Of a stretch of 64,000 nt of DNA, positions 1 to 8,329 are shown piece by piece; the first letter of the stretch is position 1, and every line of letters starts with the position of its first letter. A program made the position numbers and the translations under genes. The notes under the pieces are model-generated. The model made no database searches, had not been told where the DNA came from, and saw only the letters and a list, made by a program, of their open reading frames with translations. This stretch comes from DASTSN01 sp035760665 (GTDB lineage: Bacteria > Bacteroidota > Bacteroidia > Chitinophagales > Chitinophagaceae), in contig DASTSN010000071.1 in assembly GCA_035760665.1 (NCBI GenBank), forward strand, positions 1 through 64,000, given 5' to 3'.

Positions 1-130
1 AACGCAGAAATTACCCGATATAATCAAAAAAAAATCTTTTTTGAGCTTGGATGTTAAACAATTATTAACGACATTAGTATCGAATTTTCATAGGATAAGG
101 TTTAATGGTTAATGGTTTTTGATTAGGGTC

Positions 131-158
131 CCCCGATTACATCGGGGGTTCTTTTTTT
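131..158 (+). terminator. rho-independent terminator (plus strand)
   Basis: A perfect 7-bp GC-rich stem (131-137 with 141-147, loop of three bases) is followed by a run of Ts. It would end a plus-strand transcript entering from the left of the window. Confidence 0.75.
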
Positions 159-190
159 TATAGCCTGTGTGGCTTTTACGATTTTTCACA

Positions 191-225
191 AAAAAGAGAC
201 CGCTATTTATAGCGGTCTCTTTTTT
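191..225. terminator. bidirectional terminator
   Basis: A 14-bp perfect stem (191-204 with 212-225) closes a short AT loop. The outer part is A-rich on the left and T-rich on the right, so it works as an intrinsic terminator in both directions. On the minus strand it is the likely end of the hydrolase gene at 308-1855. Confidence 0.8.
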
Positions 226-307
226 ACGGGAAGCAATTATTGAAGCTGATGCTAACCCGGTACAAATGAATCTTCCAAAAAATGATTCCGGGAATTGAAA
301 CATAACA

Positions 308-1855
308 TTAATGCACTACCAATCCATTTGGATCTTTTACAAATAAATATACATCGGGGTCTACAAATTCATTCACCTGCAGTTCAACGCCTGTTGGCTT
401 ACCATCGGTAATGATAAATTTTGCCGGGTAAATACCATAAGCAATGTTTGAATAGGTAATCCTGAATGTATTATTATCCATGTATTCCATATAGCCCAGC
501 AGGTTGGGATGGTGTTCGAAATGGCAAACCAGCATATTGCCGCTTTTGGCAATATTTATTTTACCGTATACCGTATTTACATATTCACCGGTGTAATCTT
601 CCAGTTTGAGTTCCGGTTGATTTTTTTTCTCAACCCTTTTTTTCAATGCGGTGAGTTCCTGGTCTGTTTGCTTCTTGCCTTGTAAAAAGAAATTGTATTG
701 GTAACTACTCCGGTCTGTATAAGGCACACCCAGGTAAGCATCTATGATTTGGTAGCGTAAGGCTTCAAAGAAACTTTGATTATCGTTATTGGTGAGAATG
801 GTAATACCCAGGTTTTCTTCCGGTATAAAGCACACGTTGGTAACCATCCCAAAGGCGCCACCGGTATGCCAGTATACCTGGCGACCTGCATAATCTGTCA
901 TGAAAACCCCAAGGCCATACATGCGCATGTGCATCGGGAAGGCTGGGGATTTCCGGCTGCTAATGACGGTATTGCCGTCCCTGGTTTTTTGTAAAACAGC
1001 CCAGGGCATTACCTGGCGGCCTTCATAGCGTCCGCTATCTAATTGAAACATCAGCCATTTGCTAAGATCTTTTACGCAACTTACCATGCTGGTTGCCGGT
1101 CCTAAATTATCCACCTGGTCGTAAGGTATTACAGTCAGATTGCTGTATAAGTTGTTATGCGGGCTGGCAACATTTTGTCTTTGGGCAATTCCTTCTGTAT
1201 TCATATACGTGTTTGTCATCTCCAGCGGCGATAGTATATTTTCTTTTACATAATTCTCCCAGCTTTCACCTGTGATGACATTCAATACTTTCCCGGCTAC
1301 AAGAAATGCTGAATTGCAATAACCAAAATCTTGCCGGAACTGAAGTGGTGGTTTCAGATAGCGCATTTTCCAGATAATAGAATCTTTAGGCAGGTTAGAG
1401 TCCCAAAAACTGAAATCTCCCTGGAACGTTTTGGTACCCAGCCGGTGCGACATCAAGTCCCGTACGTTCACCATTCTGGTGGCGTTGCTGTCGTACAGCC
1501 GGAACCATGGAATGTATTGAGTTACCTTATCATTGAGCGAGAGCTTTTTTTCGTACTCCAGTTTGGCAAGCGAGGTGCCGGTAAAAAGCTTTGAATTGGA
1601 TGCAATGATGAATAGGGTGTTTTCATCCACTTTATCTGGTTTTCCTATTTCCCGAACACCATAGCCTTTCATCACAACCACTTTATCATCCTTTACAATT
1701 GCTATGGCCAGGCCCGGTATTTGCCATTGCTTCATGCCTCTTTCAATGTAGCTGTCGAGACTGTCTTTGATAAAAGAAGGGCTTTGACAAAAAACGCCCG
1801 CTGGCAGCAATACCAGTATGAAGCGTGTAAGAAATACTGAGAAACGCATAATCAT
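308..1855 (-). CDS. secreted serine hydrolase, beta-lactamase/penicillin-binding protein fold
   Basis: The 515-residue protein starts with a signal peptide (hydrophobic residues 8-23 ending in GVFCQ). It then carries the class C beta-lactamase/DD-peptidase fold (PF00144): the nucleophile motif SxxK at Ser86-Lys89 (SNSK), YxN at Tyr179-Asn181 (YCN) and the third box HTGG at 330-333. The C-terminal 120 residues form a separate beta-rich domain like those often attached to this family. The family includes esterases, D-aminopeptidases and PBP4-like carboxypeptidases, so the substrate cannot be named. It probably acts in the periplasm. The gene stands alone, with a bidirectional terminator downstream. 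A second ATG lies two codons inside; both starts leave the signal peptide intact. Confidence 0.85.
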   Translation of the reverse strand: MIMRFSVFLTRFILVLLPAGVFCQSPSFIKDSLDSYIERGMKQWQIPGLAIAIVKDDKVVVMKGYGVREIGKPDKVDENTLFIIASNSKLFTGTSLAKLEYEKKLSLNDKVTQYIPWFRLYDSNATRMVNVRDLMSHRLGTKTFQGDFSFWDSNLPKDSIIWKMRYLKPPLQFRQDFGYCNSAFLVAGKVLNVITGESWENYVKENILSPLEMTNTYMNTEGIAQRQNVASPHNNLYSNLTVIPYDQVDNLGPATSMVSCVKDLSKWLMFQLDSGRYEGRQVMPWAVLQKTRDGNTVISSRKSPAFPMHMRMYGLGVFMTDYAGRQVYWHTGGAFGMVTNVCFIPEENLGITILTNNDNQSFFEALRYQIIDAYLGVPYTDRSSYQYNFFLQGKKQTDQELTALKKRVEKKNQPELKLEDYTGEYVNTVYGKINIAKSGNMLVCHFEHHPNLLGYMEYMDNNTFRITYSNIAYGIYPAKFIITDGKPTGVELQVNEFVDPDVYLFVKDPNGLVVH

Positions 1856-2035
1856 AAATTGTTTATTGAAAGTAAGAATGTTTTTCTAAAACCTTGTCTA
1901 CACTGTTTTTTGCGTACGTCTCCAACAATCTAAAGTAGCCAGGCAAACTGATTCATTTTGCAATTAAATTACGGCAAACAAATCTCGGGATAACATCACA
2001 CGATGTATGATTTATATTGTCAATTTAGCAGCAGG

Positions 2036-3607
2036 TTATTTGTACTCTCCAAAAACCTCCCGCAGCGTATCAGCGATTTCACCAAGAGTGCAGGCATTTT
2101 CAACGGCTTCAATTACTGCCGGCATTATATTTTCTCCTCCCGCGGCCTTATCATTCAATCCCTGCAGCAGTGCATCGCATTTGGCCGGGTTTCTATGCTG
2201 ACGTAACGCTTTTAATTTTTCTATTTGTACAAGCCGGATGGAATCATCAATTTTTAGAACCGGTATGACTTCATTTTCTGCCGACTGAAACTTATTAAGG
2301 CCAACAATAATTTTCTCACCGGTTTCAATACCCCGCTGGTATTCGTAAGCACTGCGGGCAATTTCATCCTGGATAAATCCCTGCTCAATGGCGGATACAC
2401 TGCCACCCATAGCATCTATTTTACTAATCAGCTGTTCTGCTTTTTCCTGCAATTCATTGGTGAGAGTTTCTACAAAAAAAGAGCCGGCCAGCGGATCGGC
2501 AGTATCTGCCACACCGCTTTCATACGCTAAAATTTGCTGTGACCGAAGGGCTAATGTTGCCGCTTGCTCGGTAGGCAGGCTCAGCGCTTCATCATATCCG
2601 TTAGTATGAAGCGATTGAGTACCGCCCAGCACAGCGGCAAGCGCCTGGATGGTAACCCTTGAAATATTATTCAAAGGTTGTTGTGCCGTCAGTGTGCTGC
2701 CACCGGTTTGTGTATGAAAGCGCAGCATCATTGCCTTGGGATCTGTAGCGCCAAGGTCCCGCATGATATGCGCCCACATTTTACGGGCAGCCCTGAACTT
2801 GGCCACCTCTTCAAATAAATTATTATGGGCGTTAAAGAAAAAGGAAAGCCGTTTTCCAAAACTGTTTATATCCAGTCCTTTTGCCATCGCGGCTTTTACA
2901 TAGGCCTTTCCATTGCTGAGTGTAAATGCAATTTCCTGCACAGCGGTGCTGCCGGCCTCCCGGATATGATAGCCTGAAATGGAAATGGTATTCCATTTTG
3001 GTAATTCCTGCCCGCACCATTCAAAGATGTCGGTTATAATGCGCATGGAAGGTTGAGGCGGATAAATGTAAGTGCCCCGGGCAGCATATTCTTTCAGGAT
3101 ATCGTTCTGGATCGTTCCGGTGATTTTTTTCAAGTCGGCACCCTGCTGTTTCGCCAGCGCCACGTAAAAGGCAAGTAAAATAAAGCCTGTAGCATTAATG
3201 GTCATGGATGTGCTCACCTCCTCCAATCTTATACCGTTAAAAAGTATTTGCATGTCAGCAAGGCTGTCGATGGCCACGCCTACCTTTCCCACTTCGCCTT
3301 CTGCAAGCGGGTGATCACTGTCGTACCCGATTTGCGTGGGTAAATCGAAAGCCACACTTAACCCATTAACACCCTGGCTTAGCAGGTAATGATACCGTTT
3401 GTTACTTTCTTCTGCCGTGGAAAAACCGGCGTACTGTCGCATTGTCCATAATTTACCCCTGTACATATCTGGTTGAATGCCGCGTGTAAAAGGGAACTGG
3501 CCTGGTTCAGCATCCGCTTCAGCGGGTGCTTTCCCTTTCAGGTCATTTGGGGTATACACTTTTTTTATTTCAATCCCACTGTCTGTATATCGCTTATGAT
3601 CATTCAT
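2036..3607 (-). CDS. methylmalonyl-CoA mutase family catalytic (large) subunit
   Basis: The 523 residues cover only the substrate-binding TIM barrel of acyl-CoA mutases; the C-terminal B12-binding domain with its DxHxxG motif is absent. Such split enzymes need a separate small cobalamin subunit, which is not in this window. The N-terminal segment RQYAGFS has Tyr59 at the position that is Tyr in methylmalonyl-CoA mutase and Phe in isobutyryl-CoA mutase. That favours (R)-methylmalonyl-CoA/succinyl-CoA interconversion, though a single residue does not settle specificity. Conserved blocks GLSVAFDLPTQ, GTIQNDILKEY and the HTQTGGSTLT loop are present. It is cytoplasmic. It lies 64 bases downstream of the membrane protein gene at 3672-4178 and probably shares its promoter. 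Confidence 0.88.
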   Translation of the reverse strand: MNDHKRYTDSGIEIKKVYTPNDLKGKAPAEADAEPGQFPFTRGIQPDMYRGKLWTMRQYAGFSTAEESNKRYHYLLSQGVNGLSVAFDLPTQIGYDSDHPLAEGEVGKVGVAIDSLADMQILFNGIRLEEVSTSMTINATGFILLAFYVALAKQQGADLKKITGTIQNDILKEYAARGTYIYPPQPSMRIITDIFEWCGQELPKWNTISISGYHIREAGSTAVQEIAFTLSNGKAYVKAAMAKGLDINSFGKRLSFFFNAHNNLFEEVAKFRAARKMWAHIMRDLGATDPKAMMLRFHTQTGGSTLTAQQPLNNISRVTIQALAAVLGGTQSLHTNGYDEALSLPTEQAATLALRSQQILAYESGVADTADPLAGSFFVETLTNELQEKAEQLISKIDAMGGSVSAIEQGFIQDEIARSAYEYQRGIETGEKIIVGLNKFQSAENEVIPVLKIDDSIRLVQIEKLKALRQHRNPAKCDALLQGLNDKAAGGENIMPAVIEAVENACTLGEIADTLREVFGEYK

Positions 3608-3671
3608 GCCTGTCGTTTTTTTAAATCTGGTACGGATGGTGTTTCTGCATGAGCATAAACAACCTGGTGAT

Positions 3672-4178
3672 TTATTTCATCAGCTTTTTGGCTTCGTAAC
3701 TCAGTGCTTCGAGCACAATTGTATGCAGCTGTCCTTTCGGCTGATTCATCATAAATTCCAGCAATCGTTTATTCAGGTCAATGCCTTTAGCATCTTCGGG
3801 TAGCGTAGCTGCCACCTGGTTTATGATGAGCATGTTCTGGTCCTTCAGGTTTTTTATGGCTTCCCAGGCTACCGGGCTTACATAGATCTGCTGTGATGAG
3901 TTGTACTCAAATTCCTGTTTTATGCTTTCGAGCAATAAGAGTTGCATTTCCCTTGCTGATACCCCCGGTTGGTTCACCCGTCCGATAATATTCGGAATAG
4001 CAATGCGCTCAGCCAGCAATGCCAACCGCTCGTAAGCCTGCAACTGCAAGGGGCGGCTGCTGTATTGATCATCCGTTTTTGGTGGTGGTTCCTGACGGCG
4101 GTTGCTGAGAAAGAACGTGACAAGTGCTACAAGCAGGGCAACAATGGAAATGATCAGGCTTAGCTGGCTTTCGGTCAT
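3672..4178 (-). CDS. conserved hypothetical protein with N-terminal membrane anchor (DUF7935-like)
   Basis: The 168-residue protein has one N-terminal transmembrane helix (about residues 5-24, LSLIISIVALLVALVTFFL) followed by a soluble helical part with no catalytic motif that I recognise. It resembles small Bacteroidota-specific proteins grouped as DUF7935; this is recollection, not a search result. The topology suggests a short periplasmic N-terminus and a cytoplasmic body. It is the first gene of a probable two-gene unit with the mutase subunit at 2036-3607, and a TATTTTTG promoter box lies 25 bases upstream of the start. A functional link with acyl-CoA mutase is possible but rests on proximity only. 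Confidence 0.7.
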   Translation of the reverse strand: MTESQLSLIISIVALLVALVTFFLSNRRQEPPPKTDDQYSSRPLQLQAYERLALLAERIAIPNIIGRVNQPGVSAREMQLLLLESIKQEFEYNSSQQIYVSPVAWEAIKNLKDQNMLIINQVAATLPEDAKGIDLNKRLLEFMMNQPKGQLHTIVLEALSYEAKKLMK

Positions 4179-4202
4179 AATAGTTTAGTTTAGTAATAAG
4201 GG

Positions 4203-4210
4203 CAAAAATA
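4203..4210 (-). promoter_or_regulatory. -7 promoter box TATTTTTG
   Basis: On the minus strand the sequence reads TATTTTTG followed by CCC, matching the Bacteroidota sigma-A -7 consensus TAnnTTTG. It would start transcription about 20 bases before the gene at 3672-4178. No clear -33 TTTG element is visible. Confidence 0.6.
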
Positions 4211-4312
4211 GTCAGAAGATTGTGAGTACCGGCGTTACCGGAAATTCTATTGTTAAATATCGCAAAATTTCACAAGCCATTTTTGATAAAAAGCTTTTCG
4301 CGGTAATATGTG

Positions 4313-4320
4313 TAATTTTG
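4313..4320 (+). promoter_or_regulatory. -7 promoter box TAATTTTG abutting a start codon
   Basis: TAATTTTG followed by CGGC matches the Bacteroidota -7 consensus. Only four bases separate it from the ATG at 4325, so the transcript should begin at or next to the start codon. See the finding on leaderless genes. Confidence 0.6.
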
Positions 4321-4324
4321 CGGC

Positions 4325-4675
4325 ATGATGCAAACAACCGACGTATCAATTCCCGTGACTTTTACAACAGGAGCAATCCGGGAAATTAATCGGCTGATGA
4401 GCCAGGAAAACTTTGATCACCGGCAATTCCTGCGGGTGGGCGTAAAAGGAGGCGGCTGTTCCGGACTTTCCTATGTGCTGGAATTTGATGACAAGAAAGA
4501 AAAAGACTTTACGTTTACTATCGCAGGTATACCCTGTATCATGGATAAGGCCCACGAATTATACCTCTACGGAATGGAGATTGACTGGAGTGAGGGTTTG
4601 AATAACCGCGGGTTTACCTTTAACAACCCAAACGCCAGCAAAACCTGCGGCTGCGGAACGTCCTTTGCCGTATAA
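4325..4675 (+). CDS. iscA: A-type iron-sulfur carrier protein (IscA/ErpA/SufA family)
   Basis: The 116-residue protein has the whole HesB/IscA fold (PF01521) and its three cluster-binding cysteines: Cys45 in GGGCSGLSY, and Cys108 and Cys110 in the C-terminal CGCG tail. A-type carriers bind a 2Fe-2S or 4Fe-4S cluster and deliver it to apo-enzymes in the cytoplasm. No isc or suf operon surrounds it, so it is an orphan carrier, and ErpA or SufA would be equally fair names. Two ATGs lie in tandem (4325 and 4328). A promoter box ends four bases before the first, so leaderless translation is likely and no Shine-Dalgarno is available. Confidence 0.92.
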   Translation: MMQTTDVSIPVTFTTGAIREINRLMSQENFDHRQFLRVGVKGGGCSGLSYVLEFDDKKEKDFTFTIAGIPCIMDKAHELYLYGMEIDWSEGLNNRGFTFNNPNASKTCGCGTSFAV

Positions 4676-4707
4676 GCGATAAATATTTTTCCAACCAGAT
4701 TAAACTA

Positions 4708-4741
4708 AAAAAGCCTGTTGATTCTTTTCAACAGGCTTTTT
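4708..4741. terminator. bidirectional terminator between iscA and secDF
   Basis: A 13-bp perfect stem (4708-4720 with 4729-4741), A-rich on its left side and T-rich on its right, sits between the convergent genes and can end both transcripts. Confidence 0.88.
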
Positions 4742-4760
4742 ATATCTGCATTTGTTCGTT

Positions 4761-7700
4761 TTATGATTTTGCTGTTGCCGGTTTTACCGATGCGGCCTGT
4801 GTTTCTTTTTCGCCGGCCTTACTGCCAAGCCCGCGTTTACCACCCAGGTCAACTAAAATAGGCGCTGCCACAAAGATGGATGAATAAGTACCGGTAATAA
4901 CACCAATCAACATGGCGAAAGCAAAGCCCCGGGTTACTTCACCACCTACCAGGAACAGGATCAGGATGGTGAGGAACACGGTAAGTGAAGTCATGATAGT
5001 ACGACTCAGGGTTTCATTGATTGCTTTATTGATGATGCTTTCTTTTGGCACACCTTTTAACAGGCGGCTGTCTTCCCTGATCCGGTCGAACACAATTACG
5101 GTATCATTCATGGAGAAACCGATTACCGTCAGGATGGCAGCAATAAAGTGCTGGTCAATTTCCAGCGGGAATGGTACGATACTCCTGGCAAACGAGAAGA
5201 TAATCAATGTCACAAAGACGTCGTGCAACAAGGCAACAATTGTTCCGAGCGAATAACGCCAGTCGCGGAAGCGGATAAAGATATATATGAAAATAATGAT
5301 GATGGCAAAAATGGTAGCTTTTACCGCACCTTTTTTCAGGTCGTCCGAAATGGATGGCAATACCGTTTTTGACTGGAGTTTGTATTCCTTGTCAAATTTT
5401 TCGTACGAGATGCCGGCTGGTAAATGATTCTTTAATCCCGAAATAAGACGGGTCTCCACCAGCGAGTCTGCATTTTGCTGTGTATTATCAATCAGGTAAG
5501 CTGTGGTGATATCAAGTGTTTTGTTATCACCAATTGTTTTGATGATGGGGTTATCACCTTCAAAAGCAGTTTTCAGATCATCGCGTACCTGGTCGGCATT
5601 GATGGGGTTATCAAAACGAACGATATAGCTACGGCCACCTTTAAACTCTACACCTTCGTCAAATCCATGGAAATAAGAGCCAATACCCAGCACCAGCACG
5701 ACTACAGAGATACCATAGGCGATTTTACGGTATTCGATGAATTTAAAACTGGCGTGTTTGAAAATTTTACGGCTGATTGGGGTGAAATATTCCAAGTGAC
5801 GTTTCTTGCTGGTAAACCAGTCGCTGATCCAGCGGCTTACAAGGATACCGCAGAAAAGCGAAAGGAGAATACCCAGTATTTGCGTAGTGGCAAAACCTTT
5901 AACAGGTCCCAATCCGAAATAAAACAGGATGATGGCTGTTAAAAGTGTGGTTACGTGGGCATCCAGAACAGGCGGTAAGGAACGTTTATAGCCTTCATTA
6001 ATAGCCGGTATATAACCTTTACCCTTTGTCAGTTCTTCTTTAATACGTTCGTAAATAATTACGTTTGTATCCACCGCCATACCAATTGTCAATACTAAAC
6101 CGGCAATACCCGGGGCGGTTAACGTGGCGCCAAGGCCCGTTAGTACACCTACGGTAAACAGCAGGTTGAGGATAAGGGCAATATTTGCAATCCAGCCACT
6201 GGTATTGTAATAGACCAGCATCAGCAAAAAGATCACGACAAATGAAATAGCGAAGGCTTTTAAGCCACCATTAATGGCATCGGCGCCAAGGGTGGGACCT
6301 ACCTGCTGTTCCTGTACAATTTTAGCAGGAGCTGGCAGTTTACCAGCTTTTAAAATATTGGCCAGGTCATTGGCCTCTTCAACGGTAAAGCCACCGGAAA
6401 TACTGGACACTCCGTTTTCAATGGGCTGGCGTACGTTGGGGGCGGAGTATACAAGATTATCAAGCGCAATAGCTATAGGCTTTCCTACATTGGCTTTTGT
6501 CATTTCACCCCAGATTCGCGTACCTGTGGTATTCATTTTCATTTCCACCTGCACTTCACCGGTAGTAGGATCGTAGTCCTGGCTGGCATCGGTAATAACC
6601 TCACCTTCCAGTTTAGCTTTTTCGCGGCCAAAAGTTTTAATGGCATATAGGGGCAGTCGTTCGCTGGCTTTGGCTTCCTTACTAACCGGCACACCGTACA
6701 TCCAAACCAGATCGGCCGGGAAATTACCGGCAATCTGTTCTGCCTGCAGGTAACCACGCACCAGTGATGTATCGGTAGCCGCTACCGTACCAATTGCTGC
6801 AGAATATGAAATGCCGCCGCGCGGGTCCTGGAACGGTGGTATAAACTGAATGTATTTTGTCAGGGATGCCTGCTCGGTTGTTTTGCTTAGTTCTTCCGCC
6901 GATTGTTTTTTACCGGTGTCGGCTTGCTGCGCTTTTGTCAGCAGGTCGGTCGAGGGTTTGGTGGTATCTGCCTGTACCGTGGTGTTCTTTGGTGCCGTGG
7001 TATCAGTTTTTGCTGTACTATCTTTTTGTGTACCGCCCATCATTGCTTTAAACGCATTGTCGGCGCGGGTAATAGCCGCTTGCAGTTCACCAATATTGTA
7101 AACTTCCCAGAACTGCAGGTTGGCGGATGATTGCAGGTATTTGCGCACCCGCTCACGGTCCTGGATACCCGGTAATTCCACGGTGATGATCTGGCGGTCG
7201 GGATCGGGATTGATATTAGGCTGAGCCACACCAAACTGGTCAATACGCGTTTGCAAAACACGGAATGTGCGGTTAAAGGCGTCTTTTGCTTCGGCACGGA
7301 TGGCGGCCAGCACTTTTGAATCGCTGTCGCCTACTTTAATTTTATCCTGGTTGGCAGTGGCAAAAATCGCTGCCAGCCGGCCATTGGGATTGATCTTTTT
7401 ATACTCCTCGGCAAATAATGTAATAAAGTCGGCATTGCTATTAGCTTTTCGCTGGTTGGCATTGTCCAGAGCTTTTAAAAAGGAAGGGTCTTTGGAATTA
7501 TTCGCCATGGATTTTAATAAACCCACCAACTCTACCTCCATAGTTACGTTAATACCACCCTGTAGATCAAGGCCGAGATTGAGTTCTTCTTCCTTTGCTT
7601 TTTGATAACTAACGGCCCCGGTAAAATTATACGTGACGGTTTGGTCCTTTGTGCTGTCCAGCAGGCGCTTCAGGCGGTCTGCATAAATTTTGTCCAGCGT

Positions 7701-7898
7701 GTCCTGGTATAAGGCCTGCAATTCTTTGTTGCCGGGGTACTTTTGTTCGGCAGGCGTGTAATTGAGCTTAACGAAATTTTTTGCACGGGCTTCCATCTTG
7801 TTTTCGTGCTTGCGGACAAACCACGTGTAGGAGAGTTCGTAAACGGAGTATAAAATCAAGAGGATCGTGAAAAACCGAACCAAACCTTTCAGTTGCAT
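4761..7898 (-). CDS. secDF: protein translocase subunit SecDF (SecD-SecF fusion)
   Basis: The 1045 residues contain SecD (first ~680) and SecF (the rest) in one chain. Each half has one N-terminal transmembrane helix, a large periplasmic P1-type domain and a block of five more helices. Recognisable are the SecD segment LGLDLQGGINVTMEVEL with the GMAVDTNVIIYERIKEE motif of helix 4, and the SecF counterpart GFSMNDTVIVFDRIRED. The periplasmic domain of the SecD half has a long low-complexity Thr/Lys/Ala/Asp insertion (about residues 290-345), common in this phylum. SecDF uses the proton gradient to pull secreted proteins out of SecYEG on the periplasmic side. The gene has its own TATCTTTG promoter with a leader of about 75 bases; yajC, its usual partner, is in an operon 2.3 kb away. 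Confidence 0.96.
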   Translation of the reverse strand: MQLKGLVRFFTILLILYSVYELSYTWFVRKHENKMEARAKNFVKLNYTPAEQKYPGNKELQALYQDTLDKIYADRLKRLLDSTKDQTVTYNFTGAVSYQKAKEEELNLGLDLQGGINVTMEVELVGLLKSMANNSKDPSFLKALDNANQRKANSNADFITLFAEEYKKINPNGRLAAIFATANQDKIKVGDSDSKVLAAIRAEAKDAFNRTFRVLQTRIDQFGVAQPNINPDPDRQIITVELPGIQDRERVRKYLQSSANLQFWEVYNIGELQAAITRADNAFKAMMGGTQKDSTAKTDTTAPKNTTVQADTTKPSTDLLTKAQQADTGKKQSAEELSKTTEQASLTKYIQFIPPFQDPRGGISYSAAIGTVAATDTSLVRGYLQAEQIAGNFPADLVWMYGVPVSKEAKASERLPLYAIKTFGREKAKLEGEVITDASQDYDPTTGEVQVEMKMNTTGTRIWGEMTKANVGKPIAIALDNLVYSAPNVRQPIENGVSSISGGFTVEEANDLANILKAGKLPAPAKIVQEQQVGPTLGADAINGGLKAFAISFVVIFLLMLVYYNTSGWIANIALILNLLFTVGVLTGLGATLTAPGIAGLVLTIGMAVDTNVIIYERIKEELTKGKGYIPAINEGYKRSLPPVLDAHVTTLLTAIILFYFGLGPVKGFATTQILGILLSLFCGILVSRWISDWFTSKKRHLEYFTPISRKIFKHASFKFIEYRKIAYGISVVVLVLGIGSYFHGFDEGVEFKGGRSYIVRFDNPINADQVRDDLKTAFEGDNPIIKTIGDNKTLDITTAYLIDNTQQNADSLVETRLISGLKNHLPAGISYEKFDKEYKLQSKTVLPSISDDLKKGAVKATIFAIIIIFIYIFIRFRDWRYSLGTIVALLHDVFVTLIIFSFARSIVPFPLEIDQHFIAAILTVIGFSMNDTVIVFDRIREDSRLLKGVPKESIINKAINETLSRTIMTSLTVFLTILILFLVGGEVTRGFAFAMLIGVITGTYSSIFVAAPILVDLGGKRGLGSKAGEKETQAASVKPATAKS

Positions 7899-7978
7899 AC
7901 GTTTGTGAATTTACATTTTTCATTTCCATGGCGTTATACAACGCAGTGGAAGACAATTTGGTAATTTTTAAAGAGGTG

Positions 7979-7986
7979 CAAAGATA
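7979..7986 (-). promoter_or_regulatory. -7 promoter box TATCTTTG of secDF
   Basis: The minus strand reads TATCTTTGCACC, a near-ideal Bacteroidota -7 box with the frequent GCACC extension. Transcription would start about 75 bases before secDF. Confidence 0.7.
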
Positions 7987-8299
7987 GCTTTTTCGGGCAA
8001 ATTTGAACTTTTTCTGATGGCCTTGTTTTGCCCTGATTTTTAGCTTCTTACTGCATGGAAACAGGCGTGACGGGGCGGGGTCAAAAACGAACTCCCGGCT
8101 GGTAACTATTCTACAGGTCATTTTGCTAGGCGGCATCAGCAAGCGGGTACAGCTTCGTGATCAGCGTCGTTAGAAATTTTCTAAAAAAAGGTTCGCTTTT
8201 CAATTAAATTATAAACCGGCCGCCTGATCAACGTACAATTGTTCATTTATTATTCCTGTTTTTTAGTTGCTCTTTTAAAATTTGTAATTGTTGATTTGA

Positions 8300-8307
8300 T
8301 ACCTTTG
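8300..8307 (+). promoter_or_regulatory. -7 promoter box TACCTTTG of the aminotransferase
   Basis: TACCTTTGCGGCGC matches the -7 consensus. A TTTG at 8281-8284 could be the -33 element, although the 15-base spacing is shorter than usual. The ATG follows 22 bases downstream of the box. Confidence 0.65.
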
Positions 8308-8329
8308 CGGCGCAATTAACTTATACATT

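Larger units (their letters stand above)
1..307. other. gene-free left edge with two terminators
   Basis: No supportable gene lies here. The stretch is AT-rich and carries the two hairpins described separately, at 131-158 and 191-225. A short open frame on the minus strand (109-303) runs straight through both hairpins and resembles nothing, so it is not called. Confidence 0.6.
7899..8329. other. divergent promoter region between secDF and the aminotransferase
   Basis: The 431-base gap carries outward-facing promoter boxes near each end (7979-7986 minus, 8300-8307 plus). In the middle is a perfect 7-1-7 inverted repeat at 8170-8184 (TTAGAAA and its complement around one T), a possible operator. 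A minus-strand open frame from 7768 to 8142 overlaps secDF and has no protein-like character, so it is not called. Confidence 0.5.

Noticed and set aside
7768..8142. 124-codon minus-strand open frame upstream of secDF
   Set aside because: It overlaps the 5' end of secDF and its promoter and has no protein-like pattern.
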